64,000 nt of DNA from Brevibacterium antiquum. Its GTDB lineage: Bacteria; Actinomycetota; Actinomycetes; Actinomycetales; Brevibacteriaceae. Under the pieces are notes generated by a model, which was not told where the DNA came from, made no database searches, and saw only the letters and a list, made by a program, of their open reading frames with translations. Below are positions 9,027 to 17,842 of this stretch, piece by piece. Each line of letters begins with the position of its first letter. Within the stretch, counting starts at the first letter, position 1. The stretch covers positions 124,001 through 188,000 of the forward strand of contig NZ_JABASX010000004.1 of assembly GCF_016107655.1 (NCBI RefSeq), read 5' to 3'. Position numbers and translations under genes: made by a program.

Positions 9027-9536
9027 CTACTTGGCTTCCAGCGGGAAGACGAGCAGGCTGCCCGATGCTGTGGCGACAGTCTTGCCTTTGCTATCGGCGA
9101 CTTCGCCTTCTGAGAAGATCACTCGGCGACCGGGCTTGACGACTCGACCTGTGGCGACAAGCGGCCCGCTGTCGGCCGTGACCGGGCGCAGGTAGTTGAC
9201 CTTGATCTCAATGGAGGTATAACCGGTGCCCTTCGGCAGGGTGGTGTGCGCTGCGCACCCGAGCACTGAGTCGAGCAGTGTGCAGACCAATCCTCCGTGG
9301 ACCATGCCGATCGGGTTGTAATGGGACTCATTCGGATGGCACCGGAAGGTGACCGTGCCCTCGCCCACCTCGGCGATCTCCATGCCCATATGGGAGCCGA
9401 TGGGTGCCCCGGGGACTTCACCGGCAGCCATCTTGCGCAGATAGTCGATGCCGTCCAGCGTCGGCAGAAGTGCCAGCCCGGCCGAGGGATCGCTCCACGT
9501 CACCGTGGTTTCGCGCGTACTTGGTTCGGTGCTCAT
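9027..9536 (-). CDS. PaaI-family hotdog thioesterase
   Basis: This 169-residue protein has the single hotdog domain of PaaI-like acyl-CoA thioesterases. The HYNPIGMVHGGLVCTLLDS segment (about residues 68-86) is the family signature around the central helix, with Asn, His-Gly-Gly and Asp at the expected places. Members hydrolyse aromatic or short acyl-CoA thioesters, often as a rescue step in aromatic catabolism. It is the second gene of a two-gene unit, starting one base after the stop of another hotdog gene (9538-9972), so translation is probably coupled. The substrate is not predictable. Confidence 0.85.
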   Translation of the reverse strand: MSTEPSTRETTVTWSDPSAGLALLPTLDGIDYLRKMAAGEVPGAPIGSHMGMEIAEVGEGTVTFRCHPNESHYNPIGMVHGGLVCTLLDSVLGCAAHTTLPKGTGYTSIEIKVNYLRPVTADSGPLVATGRVVKPGRRVIFSEGEVADSKGKTVATASGSLLVFPLEAK

Positions 9537-9537
9537 C

Positions 9538-9972
9538 TCAGTTGACGTCCTTCGGCATGGGGACGTTCTGCAGGCGCAGCTGGCCGCGGGCAAGGACCTT
9601 GTCCGAGGAGGTGTCGGTGATGATGACCTCCCACAGCTGCTGGGTCCGGCCCTGGTGCAGGGCAGTGCCCTCGACTGCGACGCGCGCACCTGTCGTCGGG
9701 CGCAGGAAGTCGGTGGCGTTGTGGATGCCGACAGCGAACTCGCCGCGCTCGCCCACGGCATGGCTGGCGCCGATGCTTCCGGCGCTCTCCACGAGCGTTG
9801 TGTACACGCCGCCGTGGACGACGCCCCAGGGCGTGTGATGGTCGGCGCCCAGGTCGGCATGGCCGCGGACTGACGTATTCGTGACCTCGTCGATGATGAG
9901 TCCCGAGGCGGCGACGAAGCGACTGGCCGTCTCAAGTGAGACGTCTGGAAGTGCGTCTGACTGCGGATTCAT
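9538..9972 (-). CDS. PaaI-family hotdog thioesterase
   Basis: The 144-residue protein has one hotdog domain with the signature HTPWGVVHGGVYTTLVES (about 53-70). The residue at the usual acidic position is Glu rather than Asp. It probably works as a dimer or tetramer on acyl-CoA thioesters. Its divergent neighbour 75 bases away is an HxlR regulator, which may control both thioesterase genes. Two unlike hotdog proteins in tandem could form a mixed assembly; this is a guess from gene order only. Confidence 0.85.
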   Translation of the reverse strand: MNPQSDALPDVSLETASRFVAASGLIIDEVTNTSVRGHADLGADHHTPWGVVHGGVYTTLVESAGSIGASHAVGERGEFAVGIHNATDFLRPTTGARVAVEGTALHQGRTQQLWEVIITDTSSDKVLARGQLRLQNVPMPKDVN

Positions 9973-10047
9973 GAGTTCCCCTTCGAGCTGGCTGAATAAT
10001 TTGAAGTTAGCCTACAATGGATCAGGCGGTCAAACGAAGGAGCGCAT

Positions 10048-10530
10048 ATGGACTGGCTGGATTTCGATACTGCCGACTGTTCGATCCAGAAGACGCTGGA
10101 CATCATCGGGGAGAAGTGGACCGTGCTCATCCTCCGTGAGGCGTTCAATGGAGTGCGCCGGTTCGACCAGATCCGTGATCACGTCGGCGTCTCGGACCCG
10201 GTGCTCTCCGACCGGCTGCGCAAGCTTGTCACCGCGGGAGTCCTGACGGTCAAGCCCTATCGCGAAGTCGGTCAGCGAGCCCGCAAGGAATATCGGCTGA
10301 CGGACAAGGGCCTCGACCTCTACCCCGTGATGATCTCTCTGCTGCGATGGGGAGACAAGCACGGTGGTGGCCAGGACCTCGGATCGGGCGGCCCACGGCT
10401 CGAAGTGCTGCATCGCGACTGCGGCGAACCGGTGAACGCTGTTGTCGAGTGCGCCGCGGGTCATCCCATTTCCTCACCCCGGGAATCCGTGACCCGCATG
10501 AGCGACGCCGATCGATCCCGTGCGGGCTGA
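10048..10530 (+). CDS. HxlR family transcriptional regulator
   Basis: The 160-residue protein carries the HxlR (DUF24) winged helix across residues 5-105: Cys in DCSIQKTLDIIGEKWTVLIL, then RFDQIRDHVGVSDPVLSDRL. HxlR proteins respond to aldehydes, quinones or disulfide stress, often through a cysteine near the N-terminus such as Cys8 here. About 50 extra C-terminal residues hold two more cysteines (RDCGEPVNAVVECAAGH), which could bind metal. It starts with a good GGAGC site before ATG 10048 and is divergent from the thioesterase pair. Confidence 0.85.
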   Translation: MDWLDFDTADCSIQKTLDIIGEKWTVLILREAFNGVRRFDQIRDHVGVSDPVLSDRLRKLVTAGVLTVKPYREVGQRARKEYRLTDKGLDLYPVMISLLRWGDKHGGGQDLGSGGPRLEVLHRDCGEPVNAVVECAAGHPISSPRESVTRMSDADRSRAG

Positions 10531-10560
10531 GGTCGAGTGCAGTGCCAGCGGCGGGCCGGC

Positions 10561-11718
10561 TCAGGAGAAGAGCGTGATCCCGAAGATCGCGAATACGACG
10601 AGGTGGGCCGCACCGTGGATGGCTGTGACCCTCTTCGCCGCAAACGAGGTCACCGACAGCAGCAGCGTGACGCCAAGCAGAAGCAGGTTCGCCGGGGACT
10701 CGGCAAGCACGATCGGCTGATCGGTGAGCAGTCCGATGAGCAGCACAGTCGGAATCGTCAGCCCGACCGTGGACACCTGCGCCCCGTGGCACAGGTTGCT
10801 CACCCGCTGGATCTCGCCTTGCCATGCCGCTCTCACCGAGGTGATCGTCTCCGGGAGGAAGACGATGAGCGCAATGACGACTCCGGACAGAGCCACAGGA
10901 GCGCCGAGGCGGCCCAAGCCGTCATCGAGCAGCGACGCCATATCGTGGGAGAGCAGGACGATCGGAGTGACCGTGGCGATGAGCAGTACGAGGCGCACGA
11001 TGATCTCGATGCGGTGGGTGGAGATGATCTCGACGATGCTCAGTTTCGGTGGCACGGAATCGCTCGCACCCACCTCGGCGGGGATCTGGGTCAGTCGCGG
11101 ATCGACCTCGTGGAAGTCCGCGGCCTGGGCGCCCATCTGACGGTAGAGGAAGAAGGCGTAGATGCCGATCGTGAGCACGATGATCGGGATCTCCTGCCAT
11201 TCCTCGTAGCTGCCGTTCGAGCCGATGAGCGCCGGCAGGGCGAAGGCGAGAGCGGCGAGGACGATGATGAGTGACAGATACGTCGAGACGCCCGTGCGGT
11301 TATGGGCGAGGCTGCCGTGGCGCAGCCCCGCGACCAGCAGACACAGGCCGATGACGGCATTGAGAATGATCATCGATACGGCCATGACTGAGTCACGGGC
11401 GATCGTGGCGTGCTCTCCGGGGCCGAGGAGGACGGCGGCGATGAGCACCACCTCGATGAGCACGATCGAGAGCGTGAGCACCAGCGAACCATAGGGATCG
11501 CCGAGGCGGCGGGCCAGGTGCTCGGCCTCATGGACGACGCCGAAGGCGCAGATGAGGATGACGCCGACGATGACGATCAGGGCGGTGACGAGGAGCGGGT
11601 CCGCAACGGGCGGAGTCAGCAGTGGGCCTGCGAAGAGGAGAGTGGCGAAGGCGCCCCAGCCGAGGATCAGGCGAACGATGGCAGAGGGAGTGAGGATGCT
11701 GCGAATGGCGGCAGGCAT
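10561..11718 (-). CDS. ChaA-like calcium/sodium:proton antiporter (CaCA family)
   Basis: This is a 385-residue membrane protein with about 11 helices arranged as two inverted halves. The acidic ion-binding signatures of the CaCA family are visible: GSLVLTLSIVLIEVVLIAA near residue 77 and ALIVFLPETITSVRAAWQGE near 295. A conserved VVHEAEHLARRLG stretch precedes the first repeat, as in ChaA proteins. Such antiporters extrude Ca2+ or Na+/K+ in exchange for protons and support alkaline or salt tolerance. The start is placed at the second ATG (11718) because an AGGA sequence abuts the first ATG but sits nine bases from the second. Confidence 0.8.
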   Translation of the reverse strand: MPAAIRSILTPSAIVRLILGWGAFATLLFAGPLLTPPVADPLLVTALIVIVGVILICAFGVVHEAEHLARRLGDPYGSLVLTLSIVLIEVVLIAAVLLGPGEHATIARDSVMAVSMIILNAVIGLCLLVAGLRHGSLAHNRTGVSTYLSLIIVLAALAFALPALIGSNGSYEEWQEIPIIVLTIGIYAFFLYRQMGAQAADFHEVDPRLTQIPAEVGASDSVPPKLSIVEIISTHRIEIIVRLVLLIATVTPIVLLSHDMASLLDDGLGRLGAPVALSGVVIALIVFLPETITSVRAAWQGEIQRVSNLCHGAQVSTVGLTIPTVLLIGLLTDQPIVLAESPANLLLLGVTLLLSVTSFAAKRVTAIHGAAHLVVFAIFGITLFS

Positions 11719-11879
11719 GACGGGCATTCCTGTTCTTCGAGGCCGTCCTCATCGTGACTGATTGCGTTCGGGTCGTCCCGACCGCTTCTAGCTGCTGTTG
11801 CTCACTTCTCAGAGTATCGAGATCGGTGTGCTCAGGACAAACTGCGGCCCCATTGGAGCCGACCGTGCGCTGTGCGCAA

Positions 11880-13478
11880 TTACGAGACGATCGAGGCGTC
11901 GATGAGCACCGGGCCCGACGCCTCGAGTGCCTCCCGATAGGCGGCGGCGAACTCGGCACGGGTCGACGTCTGTTTGGCCGGGACCCCGTAGCCCTGGGCC
12001 AGGGAGACGAAGTCGATTCCGCCCAGGGTCAGACCAGGAGCCTTGGGCACGCCCATGCGCTGTGCAAAGCCGGCCAAGGCGCCGTAGCCGGAGTTGTTGA
12101 TGATGACGAACACGGTTCGCGTCTGCAGCTGGGCGGCCGTGTACAGCGCGGTGATGCCGTAGTTCGCGGAGCCGTCACCGACGGTCGCAACGATCGTCTT
12201 CTCCGGTGCTCCGATCGACATTCCGACGGCAACGGGAAGCCCGAAGCCCAGACCGCCGGAGGCTGGGAAGCTGTACATTCCTGGTCTGTCGATGGCGACT
12301 CGTTCGAGGTAGTCGAGGTCCAAGGTGGTGGTCTCGTTGACGTAGGACACCGAGTCATTGACGTGCTCGTTGAGCACTTCGAGTACCTCTCCGCCGGTCA
12401 TTCCCTCCGCCGAGGTGGCCGCTGGGCTCATGATCCGTGAACCGCGCTCGCCGCGACGGGTGCCGCGATCGGTGATCTGCTTCGCGAGAGTCACGGTGGT
12501 GCTGGCGACATCGGTGATGACGGCTTTGCCGAACGGTGCCCGGGTGGCCTCGCGCGGGTCCTGGGTGATCTGGATGACCTCGGTGCCGGGAGTCAGATAG
12601 TTCGAGGGCTCCCAGCGGTGATATCTGAACACGGCCGCACCCAGGACCAGGACGAGGTCATGGTCGGCCAGCTGGTCCCGCACGGACTGGATCCCGGGGA
12701 CAAGGACTCCCTCGAAGTTCGGGTGGGTCGTCGGGAAGGGGCAGCGGGTGGGCGACGGGGCGATGTAGACGGAGGCGTCGAGCTTCTCCGCCAGCGACAT
12801 CGCTGCTTCCATGATGCTCGAGTCAGCAACGGCGGCGGCATCCACCTGGGGACCGACCACGAGAGCCGGACGCTTCGCCCCGTTGAGGGAGGTGAGCAGC
12901 TCCTGTTCGAGCTCCGGATCGATGCCACGCCCGGTCGACACCGATCGCTGCGGCAACAGGTCGTCATCGTCGAGTGCCGGTTCGCCCCAATCGTCCAAGG
13001 GCACCGAAACATAGACGGGACCGCTCGGCTGGGTGACGGCTTCGAATGCGGCTTGGGACAGGGTCCGGGGGACGTCGGTGGCAGACAACGGCTCGTGGGA
13101 GTACTTGACCAGCGGCGTCGGCAGTGCGGCGGCATCCGCGCTGGCCAGCATCGCTTCCTGACCGACCGTCCGGCGGACCTGCTGGCCGGCGAGGATGACC
13201 AGCGGAACGTGGCCGTAATGAGCGTTGGTCAGCGCGCCCATACCGTTGCCGGAGCCGGACGCAGCATGCAGGTTGACCAGAACCGGACGCCCGGTGACGC
13301 GGGAGAAGCCTTCGGCCATGCCGACGACGACCTGTTCATGCAGGCCGAGGACGAAGCGGAAATCATCGCCGAGTCCCGCGAGGAACGGCAATTCGTTCGA
13401 TCCGGGGTTGCCGAATATCGTCGTCATTCCGTGGGCACGGAAGACGTCCAGGCTTGCCTGAAGGACAGTCGTGGTCAT
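11880..13478 (-). CDS. mdlC: Benzoylformate decarboxylase-like ThDP enzyme
   Basis: This 532-residue protein has the three thiamine diphosphate enzyme domains. The N-terminal pyrimidine domain holds FGNPGSNELPFL and the histidine-containing LVNLHAASGSGNGMGAL, both typical of benzoylformate decarboxylase rather than acetolactate synthase. The cofactor motif is GDGSANYGITALYTAAQ near residue 430, followed by INNSGYGAL. The usual reaction is decarboxylation of phenylglyoxylate to benzaldehyde. No mandelate dehydrogenase or aldehyde dehydrogenase is next to it, so related 2-keto acids are possible substrates. The start is the ATG at 13478 (MTTTVLQASLDVF), and the frame upstream is not protein-like. 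Confidence 0.8.
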   Translation of the reverse strand: MTTTVLQASLDVFRAHGMTTIFGNPGSNELPFLAGLGDDFRFVLGLHEQVVVGMAEGFSRVTGRPVLVNLHAASGSGNGMGALTNAHYGHVPLVILAGQQVRRTVGQEAMLASADAAALPTPLVKYSHEPLSATDVPRTLSQAAFEAVTQPSGPVYVSVPLDDWGEPALDDDDLLPQRSVSTGRGIDPELEQELLTSLNGAKRPALVVGPQVDAAAVADSSIMEAAMSLAEKLDASVYIAPSPTRCPFPTTHPNFEGVLVPGIQSVRDQLADHDLVLVLGAAVFRYHRWEPSNYLTPGTEVIQITQDPREATRAPFGKAVITDVASTTVTLAKQITDRGTRRGERGSRIMSPAATSAEGMTGGEVLEVLNEHVNDSVSYVNETTTLDLDYLERVAIDRPGMYSFPASGGLGFGLPVAVGMSIGAPEKTIVATVGDGSANYGITALYTAAQLQTRTVFVIINNSGYGALAGFAQRMGVPKAPGLTLGGIDFVSLAQGYGVPAKQTSTRAEFAAAYREALEASGPVLIDASIVS

Positions 13479-13521
13479 TGACCTCTCTGCTTTCGTCCGG
13501 GGGAGTGGTTCGTGTTGCATC

Positions 13522-13893
13522 TTACGCAGGGGAGAGGAATGCAGCGATGCGCTCCAGAGTCTCTGCCGCCAGCGAATAGTACGACCAGATGCCTCGCTTC
13601 TCACGGTGAAGGACTCCCGCGTCGACGAGGATCTTCAGGTGGTGTGAGACCGTGGGTTGGCCCAGCCCGACCGGATCGATGAGGTCACATGCGCAGGCTT
13701 CATTGCCTTCGTGGGCGGCGACCAAGGAAACCAGGCGCAGCCGTGTCGGGTCGGCCAGGGCTTTGAAGATCCGGGCGAATTCCCGTGCCCGATTCTCGTC
13801 CAGAGGCTCGCCGGTCAGTGTCGTGCAGCAGGCCGCCGAGGCGGGTGCGGGCAATGTCTGTTCAGTGGTCACTCCTCCATTATGCCCATACAT
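13522..13893 (-). CDS. arsR: ArsR family arsenic-responsive repressor
   Basis: The 123-residue protein has a winged helix (about residues 25-110). EACACDLIDPVGLGQPTVSHHLKIL gives a CxC pair at the start of the recognition region, and an adjacent Cys-Cys pair lies near the N-terminus (AACCTTL). Such thiols bind As(III) or Sb(III) and release the repressor from DNA. It is divergent from acr3-arsC-arsO, with a perfect inverted repeat between them. Start choice is uncertain: ATG 13893 would give an almost leaderless message, and GTG 13872 has GGAGGA directly against it. Confidence 0.9.
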   Translation of the reverse strand: MYGHNGGVTTEQTLPAPASAACCTTLTGEPLDENRAREFARIFKALADPTRLRLVSLVAAHEGNEACACDLIDPVGLGQPTVSHHLKILVDAGVLHREKRGIWSYYSLAAETLERIAAFLSPA

Positions 13894-13898
13894 TGACA

Positions 13899-13935
13899 GT
13901 TATCGATATGTAGTGCTTAGATTCATATCGATAAC
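13899..13935. promoter_or_regulatory. Arsenic operon operator, 12-bp perfect inverted repeat
   Basis: GTTATCGATATG (13899-13910) and CATATCGATAAC (13924-13935) are exact reverse complements 13 bp apart. They sit between the divergent arsR and acr3 genes. Each arm contains ATCGAT, and the form fits a dimeric ArsR operator covering the promoters in both directions. Binding by ArsR is inferred from position. Confidence 0.8.
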
Positions 13936-13992
13936 CTTCGATGTTTGCGGCTGGGGAATCTCGGCCGTGAACAGATTCGTCCCAGGAGTCCG

Positions 13993-15108
13993 ATGAGCAC
14001 CCCAGTGACAGCCCTCACCAGTGAACCGGCACAGACCAAGCTGTCGACCCTCGATCGTTTCCTGCCGGTGTGGATCGTCGCAGCGATGATCCTCGGCCTG
14101 CTGCTCGGCCGGCTTGTGCCCGGACTCGCTGCGGCCCTGGATTCGGTCAAGGTCGCCGATGTGTCACTGCCGATTGCTCTGGGACTGCTGGTGATGATGT
14201 ATCCGGTGCTGGCCAAGGTCCGCTACAACGAAACCGGGCGCGTGCTCAGCGACAGAAAGCTGATGATCACGTCCCTGCTGATCAACTGGTTGGCCGCTCC
14301 TGCCTTCATGTTCGCTCTCGCGTGGCTCTTCCTGCCTGACCTTCCGGAATATCGGACGGGATTGATCATCGTCGGCCTCGCCCGCTGCATTGCGATGGTC
14401 TTCATCTGGAACGATCTTGCCTGCGGGGACCGTGAAGCCGCTGCCGTCCTCGTTGCCATCAACTCGGTCTTCCAGGTCTTCGCCTTCGGTCTCCTCGGCT
14501 GGTTCTACCTGCAGTGGCTGCCGAACCTCCTGGGATTGCCGACGACGAGTGGCGAATTCTCGTTCTGGGCGATCACGCTCAGCGTGCTCGTCTTCCTCGG
14601 TATTCCGCTGTTGGCCGGGTTCCTCACTCGCCTCATCGGTGAGAAGGCCAAGGGGCGGACCTGGTACGAAGACCGGTTCCTGCCGAAGATCGGGCCTTTC
14701 GCGCTCTATGGACTGCTGTTCACCATCGTCTTGCTCTTCGCCTTCCAGGGTGACGAGATCACCTCGAACCCCTTGGACGTTGTGCGCATCGCTCTGCCGC
14801 TGCTCCTCTACTTCACCGTCGTCTTCGCCTTCGGCATGGTTGTGGGCCGTGGCCTGAAGCTGGGCTATGAGAAGACGGCCACTCTGGCATTCACCGCCGC
14901 GGGCAACAACTTCGAACTCGCCATCGCAGTGGCCATCGGCACCTACGGAGTCGCCTCCGGACAGGCCCTGGCCGGAGTCGTCGGTCCGCTCATCGAGGTC
15001 CCCATCCTCGTCGCCCTCGTCTACGTAGCACTATGGTCACGACGTCGCTTCTTCCCCGAAAGTGCCGCAGGCCAGATGTCGGCGAAGCGACAGGAGCCGT
15101 ACTCATGA
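13993..15108 (+). CDS. acr3: ACR3 family arsenite efflux permease
   Basis: The 371-residue protein has ten predicted membrane segments and is of the ACR3 (arsenical-resistance protein 3) type rather than ArsB. The functional cysteine of ACR3 is present in VGLARCIAMVFIWNDLACGD (near residue 133). The conserved glutamate helix GNNFELAIAVAIG occurs near 305. It expels As(OH)3 using the proton gradient. It is the first gene of acr3-arsC-arsO, with a four-base ATGA overlap into arsC, and is probably repressed by the divergent ArsR. The start at 13993 (MSTPVTALT) follows the regulatory region. Confidence 0.92.
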   Translation: MSTPVTALTSEPAQTKLSTLDRFLPVWIVAAMILGLLLGRLVPGLAAALDSVKVADVSLPIALGLLVMMYPVLAKVRYNETGRVLSDRKLMITSLLINWLAAPAFMFALAWLFLPDLPEYRTGLIIVGLARCIAMVFIWNDLACGDREAAAVLVAINSVFQVFAFGLLGWFYLQWLPNLLGLPTTSGEFSFWAITLSVLVFLGIPLLAGFLTRLIGEKAKGRTWYEDRFLPKIGPFALYGLLFTIVLLFAFQGDEITSNPLDVVRIALPLLLYFTVVFAFGMVVGRGLKLGYEKTATLAFTAAGNNFELAIAVAIGTYGVASGQALAGVVGPLIEVPILVALVYVALWSRRRFFPESAAGQMSAKRQEPYS

Positions 15109-15563
15109 CCTCAACCGAAACGAAGCCCGCCGTCCTTTTCGTCTGCGTGCACAACGCAGGCCGATCACAGATGGCCGCAGGGTTCCTCCACGAGCTCGGA
15201 GGCGACCGAGTCGAGGTCCGCTCCGCCGGCAGCCAACCGGGGACAATGCTCAACCCCACCGCTGCCGAGGCGATGGCTGAGATCGGCATCGACATCACCG
15301 ACCAGCACCCGAAGATCCTCACCACCGACACGGTGAAGACCTCAGATGTGGTGATCACTATGGGCTGCGGCGATGCCTGCCCCATCTTCCCCGGCAAACG
15401 CTACGAGGACTGGGAGCTCGATGACCCCGCCGGTCAGGGAATCGAGACGGTGCGCACCATCCGCGATGACATCCGTGCCCGCGTCGAGACCCTGCTGACC
15501 AGCCTGTCCATAGCCACGGCCTCTGCAGACGACGCGCTTCCAGACAGGACGACTGATGACTGA
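15105..15563 (+). CDS. arsC: Arsenate reductase, low-molecular-weight phosphatase type
   Basis: This 152-residue protein begins with the CX5R loop of tyrosine-phosphatase-like arsenate reductases (VCVHNAGRSQMAAGF, nucleophile Cys about 14). It has the later acidic pair in the VDWELDDPAGQ-like segment EDWELDDPAGQG and a Cys in TMGCGDACPIFP. It reduces arsenate to arsenite, which ACR3 then exports, with electrons from thioredoxin or mycothiol/mycoredoxin. Overlaps at both ends (ATGA with acr3, and eight bases with arsO) show a tightly coupled operon. Confidence 0.9.
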   Translation: MTSTETKPAVLFVCVHNAGRSQMAAGFLHELGGDRVEVRSAGSQPGTMLNPTAAEAMAEIGIDITDQHPKILTTDTVKTSDVVITMGCGDACPIFPGKRYEDWELDDPAGQGIETVRTIRDDIRARVETLLTSLSIATASADDALPDRTTDD

Positions 15564-17028
15564 CATCACCACAGGCGAACTCCCAGTTGCCGTCATCGGT
15601 GCCGGGCCGGTTGGTCTTGCCGCCGCGGCGCACATCATCGCTCGCGACTTGGAGCCGCTCGTCTTCGAGGCAGGTGCGACACCTGCGGCCGCTGTCAGCG
15701 CGTGGGGCCACGTCGGTCTCTTCTCACCGTGGAAGTACAACATCGACCAGGCTGCACGAGCGCTGCTCGGGCCAACAGGATGGGTGGAGCCCAATGGCGA
15801 CTACCTGCCCACCGGGGCTGAACTCGTCGCCGAGTACCTCGTTCCCTTGGCCGCAACCCCACAGCTGAGCAAGGCGATTCGCACGCAGACACGAGTCATT
15901 GCGATCAGCCGCGTCGGCAAGGACCGCACGCGAACTCCGGGCCGTGACGACACTCCATTCCTTGTTCGGACTCAGAGCGAGCGCGGAGAAATTGTGGATC
16001 ATGTCGTTCGTGCCGTCATCGATGCCTCAGGCACCTGGGAGACACCGAACCCGCTGGGCCAAGCGGGCCTGCCGGCCATCGGTGAACCCGAGGCCCGCGA
16101 GGCCGGGCTCGTGAGCTCACCGCTGCCCGACGTCCTCGGCCGGGACCGGGCACAGTTCGCCGGCCGTCATACGCTGGTCGTCGGAGCCGGTCACTCGGCG
16201 GCCAACACTCTGCTGGCTCTGGGGGAGCTCCACGAGGCCGAACCGACCACCCGTATCAGCTGGGCCATACGAGGAGCTGATCCTGCCGGTGTCTACGGCG
16301 GTGGCGACCAGGACGGGCTCCCAGCCCGCGGAGCTTTGGGCACCCGATTGCGCAACCTCGTCGAAGCCGGACGCATCGAGGTTCACACCTCGGTGACCAT
16401 CACGAGGCTAGGCATCACAGACCGGAGCGCCACCTCGGCGACCAGCATCGGGCACGACGTCACAGCTTCAGACACTGCAAGCGAACTCATCGTCACCGGT
16501 ACCACTCCAGACGAATCAGTCTCCCTTGACGTTGACCGGGTCGTTCCGAGCACCGGATTCCGACCGGATCTCAGTTTCCTCCGCGAAATCCGACTCGAGC
16601 TCGACCAGAGCGTCGAGGCGCCCACAGGCCTGGGCCCACTCATCGATCCGGAACACCACAGCTGCGGAACCGTCGCACCTCACGGAGCTCGCCTCCTGGC
16701 CCACCCGGAGAAGGACTTCTACATTGCGGGTATGAAATCCTACGGCCGCGCGCCGACGTTCCTCATGGCCACCGGTTACGAGCAGGTCCGTTCGATCGTC
16801 GCCGCGATCGCCGGCGATCAGGAAGCGGCCGACAATGTCGAGCTGGTGCTTCCGGAGACCGGAGTGTGCTCGGCAGACATCGGTTCGTCATGCGAGTCGA
16901 CCTCAGCCGAGGCTGGCGTCGAAGCCGCAGAATCGGATTCGTGCTGCGATTCTCCCGCACAGCCAGTTACGCTAGGTATCCCCTCCGGGCTGGAGCACGG
17001 TCGCAGCACCACTGTGGCAACAGACTGA
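15556..17028 (+). CDS. arsO: ArsO-like FAD-dependent monooxygenase
   Basis: The 490-residue flavoprotein has an N-terminal Rossmann motif (AVIGAGPVGLAAAAH, near residue 13) and a second nucleotide motif for NADPH (LVVGAGHSAANTLLAL, near 206). It ends in a cysteine-rich tail (CSADIGSSC about 437-445 and SCCD about 465). ArsO proteins are flavin monooxygenases found in actinobacterial and proteobacterial ars operons, and their exact reaction is not firmly known. The gene starts within the end of arsC, so it belongs to the operon. The tail thiols could bind trivalent arsenic, which is inference. Confidence 0.8.
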   Translation: MTDITTGELPVAVIGAGPVGLAAAAHIIARDLEPLVFEAGATPAAAVSAWGHVGLFSPWKYNIDQAARALLGPTGWVEPNGDYLPTGAELVAEYLVPLAATPQLSKAIRTQTRVIAISRVGKDRTRTPGRDDTPFLVRTQSERGEIVDHVVRAVIDASGTWETPNPLGQAGLPAIGEPEAREAGLVSSPLPDVLGRDRAQFAGRHTLVVGAGHSAANTLLALGELHEAEPTTRISWAIRGADPAGVYGGGDQDGLPARGALGTRLRNLVEAGRIEVHTSVTITRLGITDRSATSATSIGHDVTASDTASELIVTGTTPDESVSLDVDRVVPSTGFRPDLSFLREIRLELDQSVEAPTGLGPLIDPEHHSCGTVAPHGARLLAHPEKDFYIAGMKSYGRAPTFLMATGYEQVRSIVAAIAGDQEAADNVELVLPETGVCSADIGSSCESTSAEAGVEAAESDSCCDSPAQPVTLGIPSGLEHGRSTTVATD

Positions 17029-17036
17029 ATCAGACG

Positions 17037-17678
17037 TCATGAGCTCTCCCCAGCCTTCTGCGCACCCGTGACGGCCGAACTGCCCAGGTCTCCCTTCGGC
17101 AGCGGCTCCTGAGAAGTCAGTGCCTGAGTCCAGGCCTCGGTGGTCGCGACGGAGGCCCAGTTCGAATGCAGGAGCGCCATCAGCGTCGTGTGCACGGTCT
17201 TGGCATCGGCGAAGCCGGCATCATTGGCGATATTGATGGCACCGGTCGCATCGGAGAGCACCTCCGTGGTGAAGCCGAGAACCTCGGCACCTGCTGCCGA
17301 AGAGAGGATGCAGTTATTGGTCATATAGCCCACGAGGGTGACAGTGTCGACGCCCTTCTCGCGCAGCCATGCTTCGAGATCGGTGTCTGCGTAGACGGAG
17401 CCGTATTCCTTGACCACTGACTTCCAGGACTCGGTACGACGGCTTTCGACCTCTGGGTGGAGAGCGAATCCAGGCTGATCCGGGTTGAAGACCGGGGCGG
17501 CGGTGCCCATGGTGTGCTGGAAGACGGCGACCGGAATGTCGGCGGCAATCGCGGCGTCGATGGCTGCAGTGATCTTCGGCAGTGACTGGTCATGGCTCGG
17601 GTACTGGATCTCCAGGGGGCCGTCGAAGTACTGCTGCTGCACATCGACGAGGACAAGGGCGCGGCGGGCGGTAGTCAT
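17037..17678 (-). CDS. Isochorismatase-family cysteine hydrolase
   Basis: This 213-residue protein has the cysteine hydrolase fold: Asp in ALVLVDVQQQYFDGP (about residue 12), Lys in ESWKSVVKEYGSVYADTDL and Cys in LVGYMTNNCILSSAAGAEVLG (about 127). The family includes nicotinamidases, isochorismatases and other amidases, and the substrate is not evident. ATG 17678 is preceded by TTGGAGATCGCT, a leader also found before the DoxX gene at 19367. It converges with arsO and is divergent from the DJ-1/AraC regulator, which may control it. Confidence 0.85.
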   Translation of the reverse strand: MTTARRALVLVDVQQQYFDGPLEIQYPSHDQSLPKITAAIDAAIAADIPVAVFQHTMGTAAPVFNPDQPGFALHPEVESRRTESWKSVVKEYGSVYADTDLEAWLREKGVDTVTLVGYMTNNCILSSAAGAEVLGFTTEVLSDATGAINIANDAGFADAKTVHTTLMALLHSNWASVATTEAWTQALTSQEPLPKGDLGSSAVTGAQKAGESS

Positions 17679-17842
17679 AGCGATCTCCAAGGTTGTGGTG
17701 AGTGAGAACGTGGCGCGTAGCTGCGGCACACCTCCAGTGTGCGAGAGCCGACCGCGCACTGCCAGTAGCACAAATGCTCATCTACGATGGAATTACGCCA
17801 AACTTCACGAGCCTGCCACCAGTCAATCAGGAGGAGCCCGAC

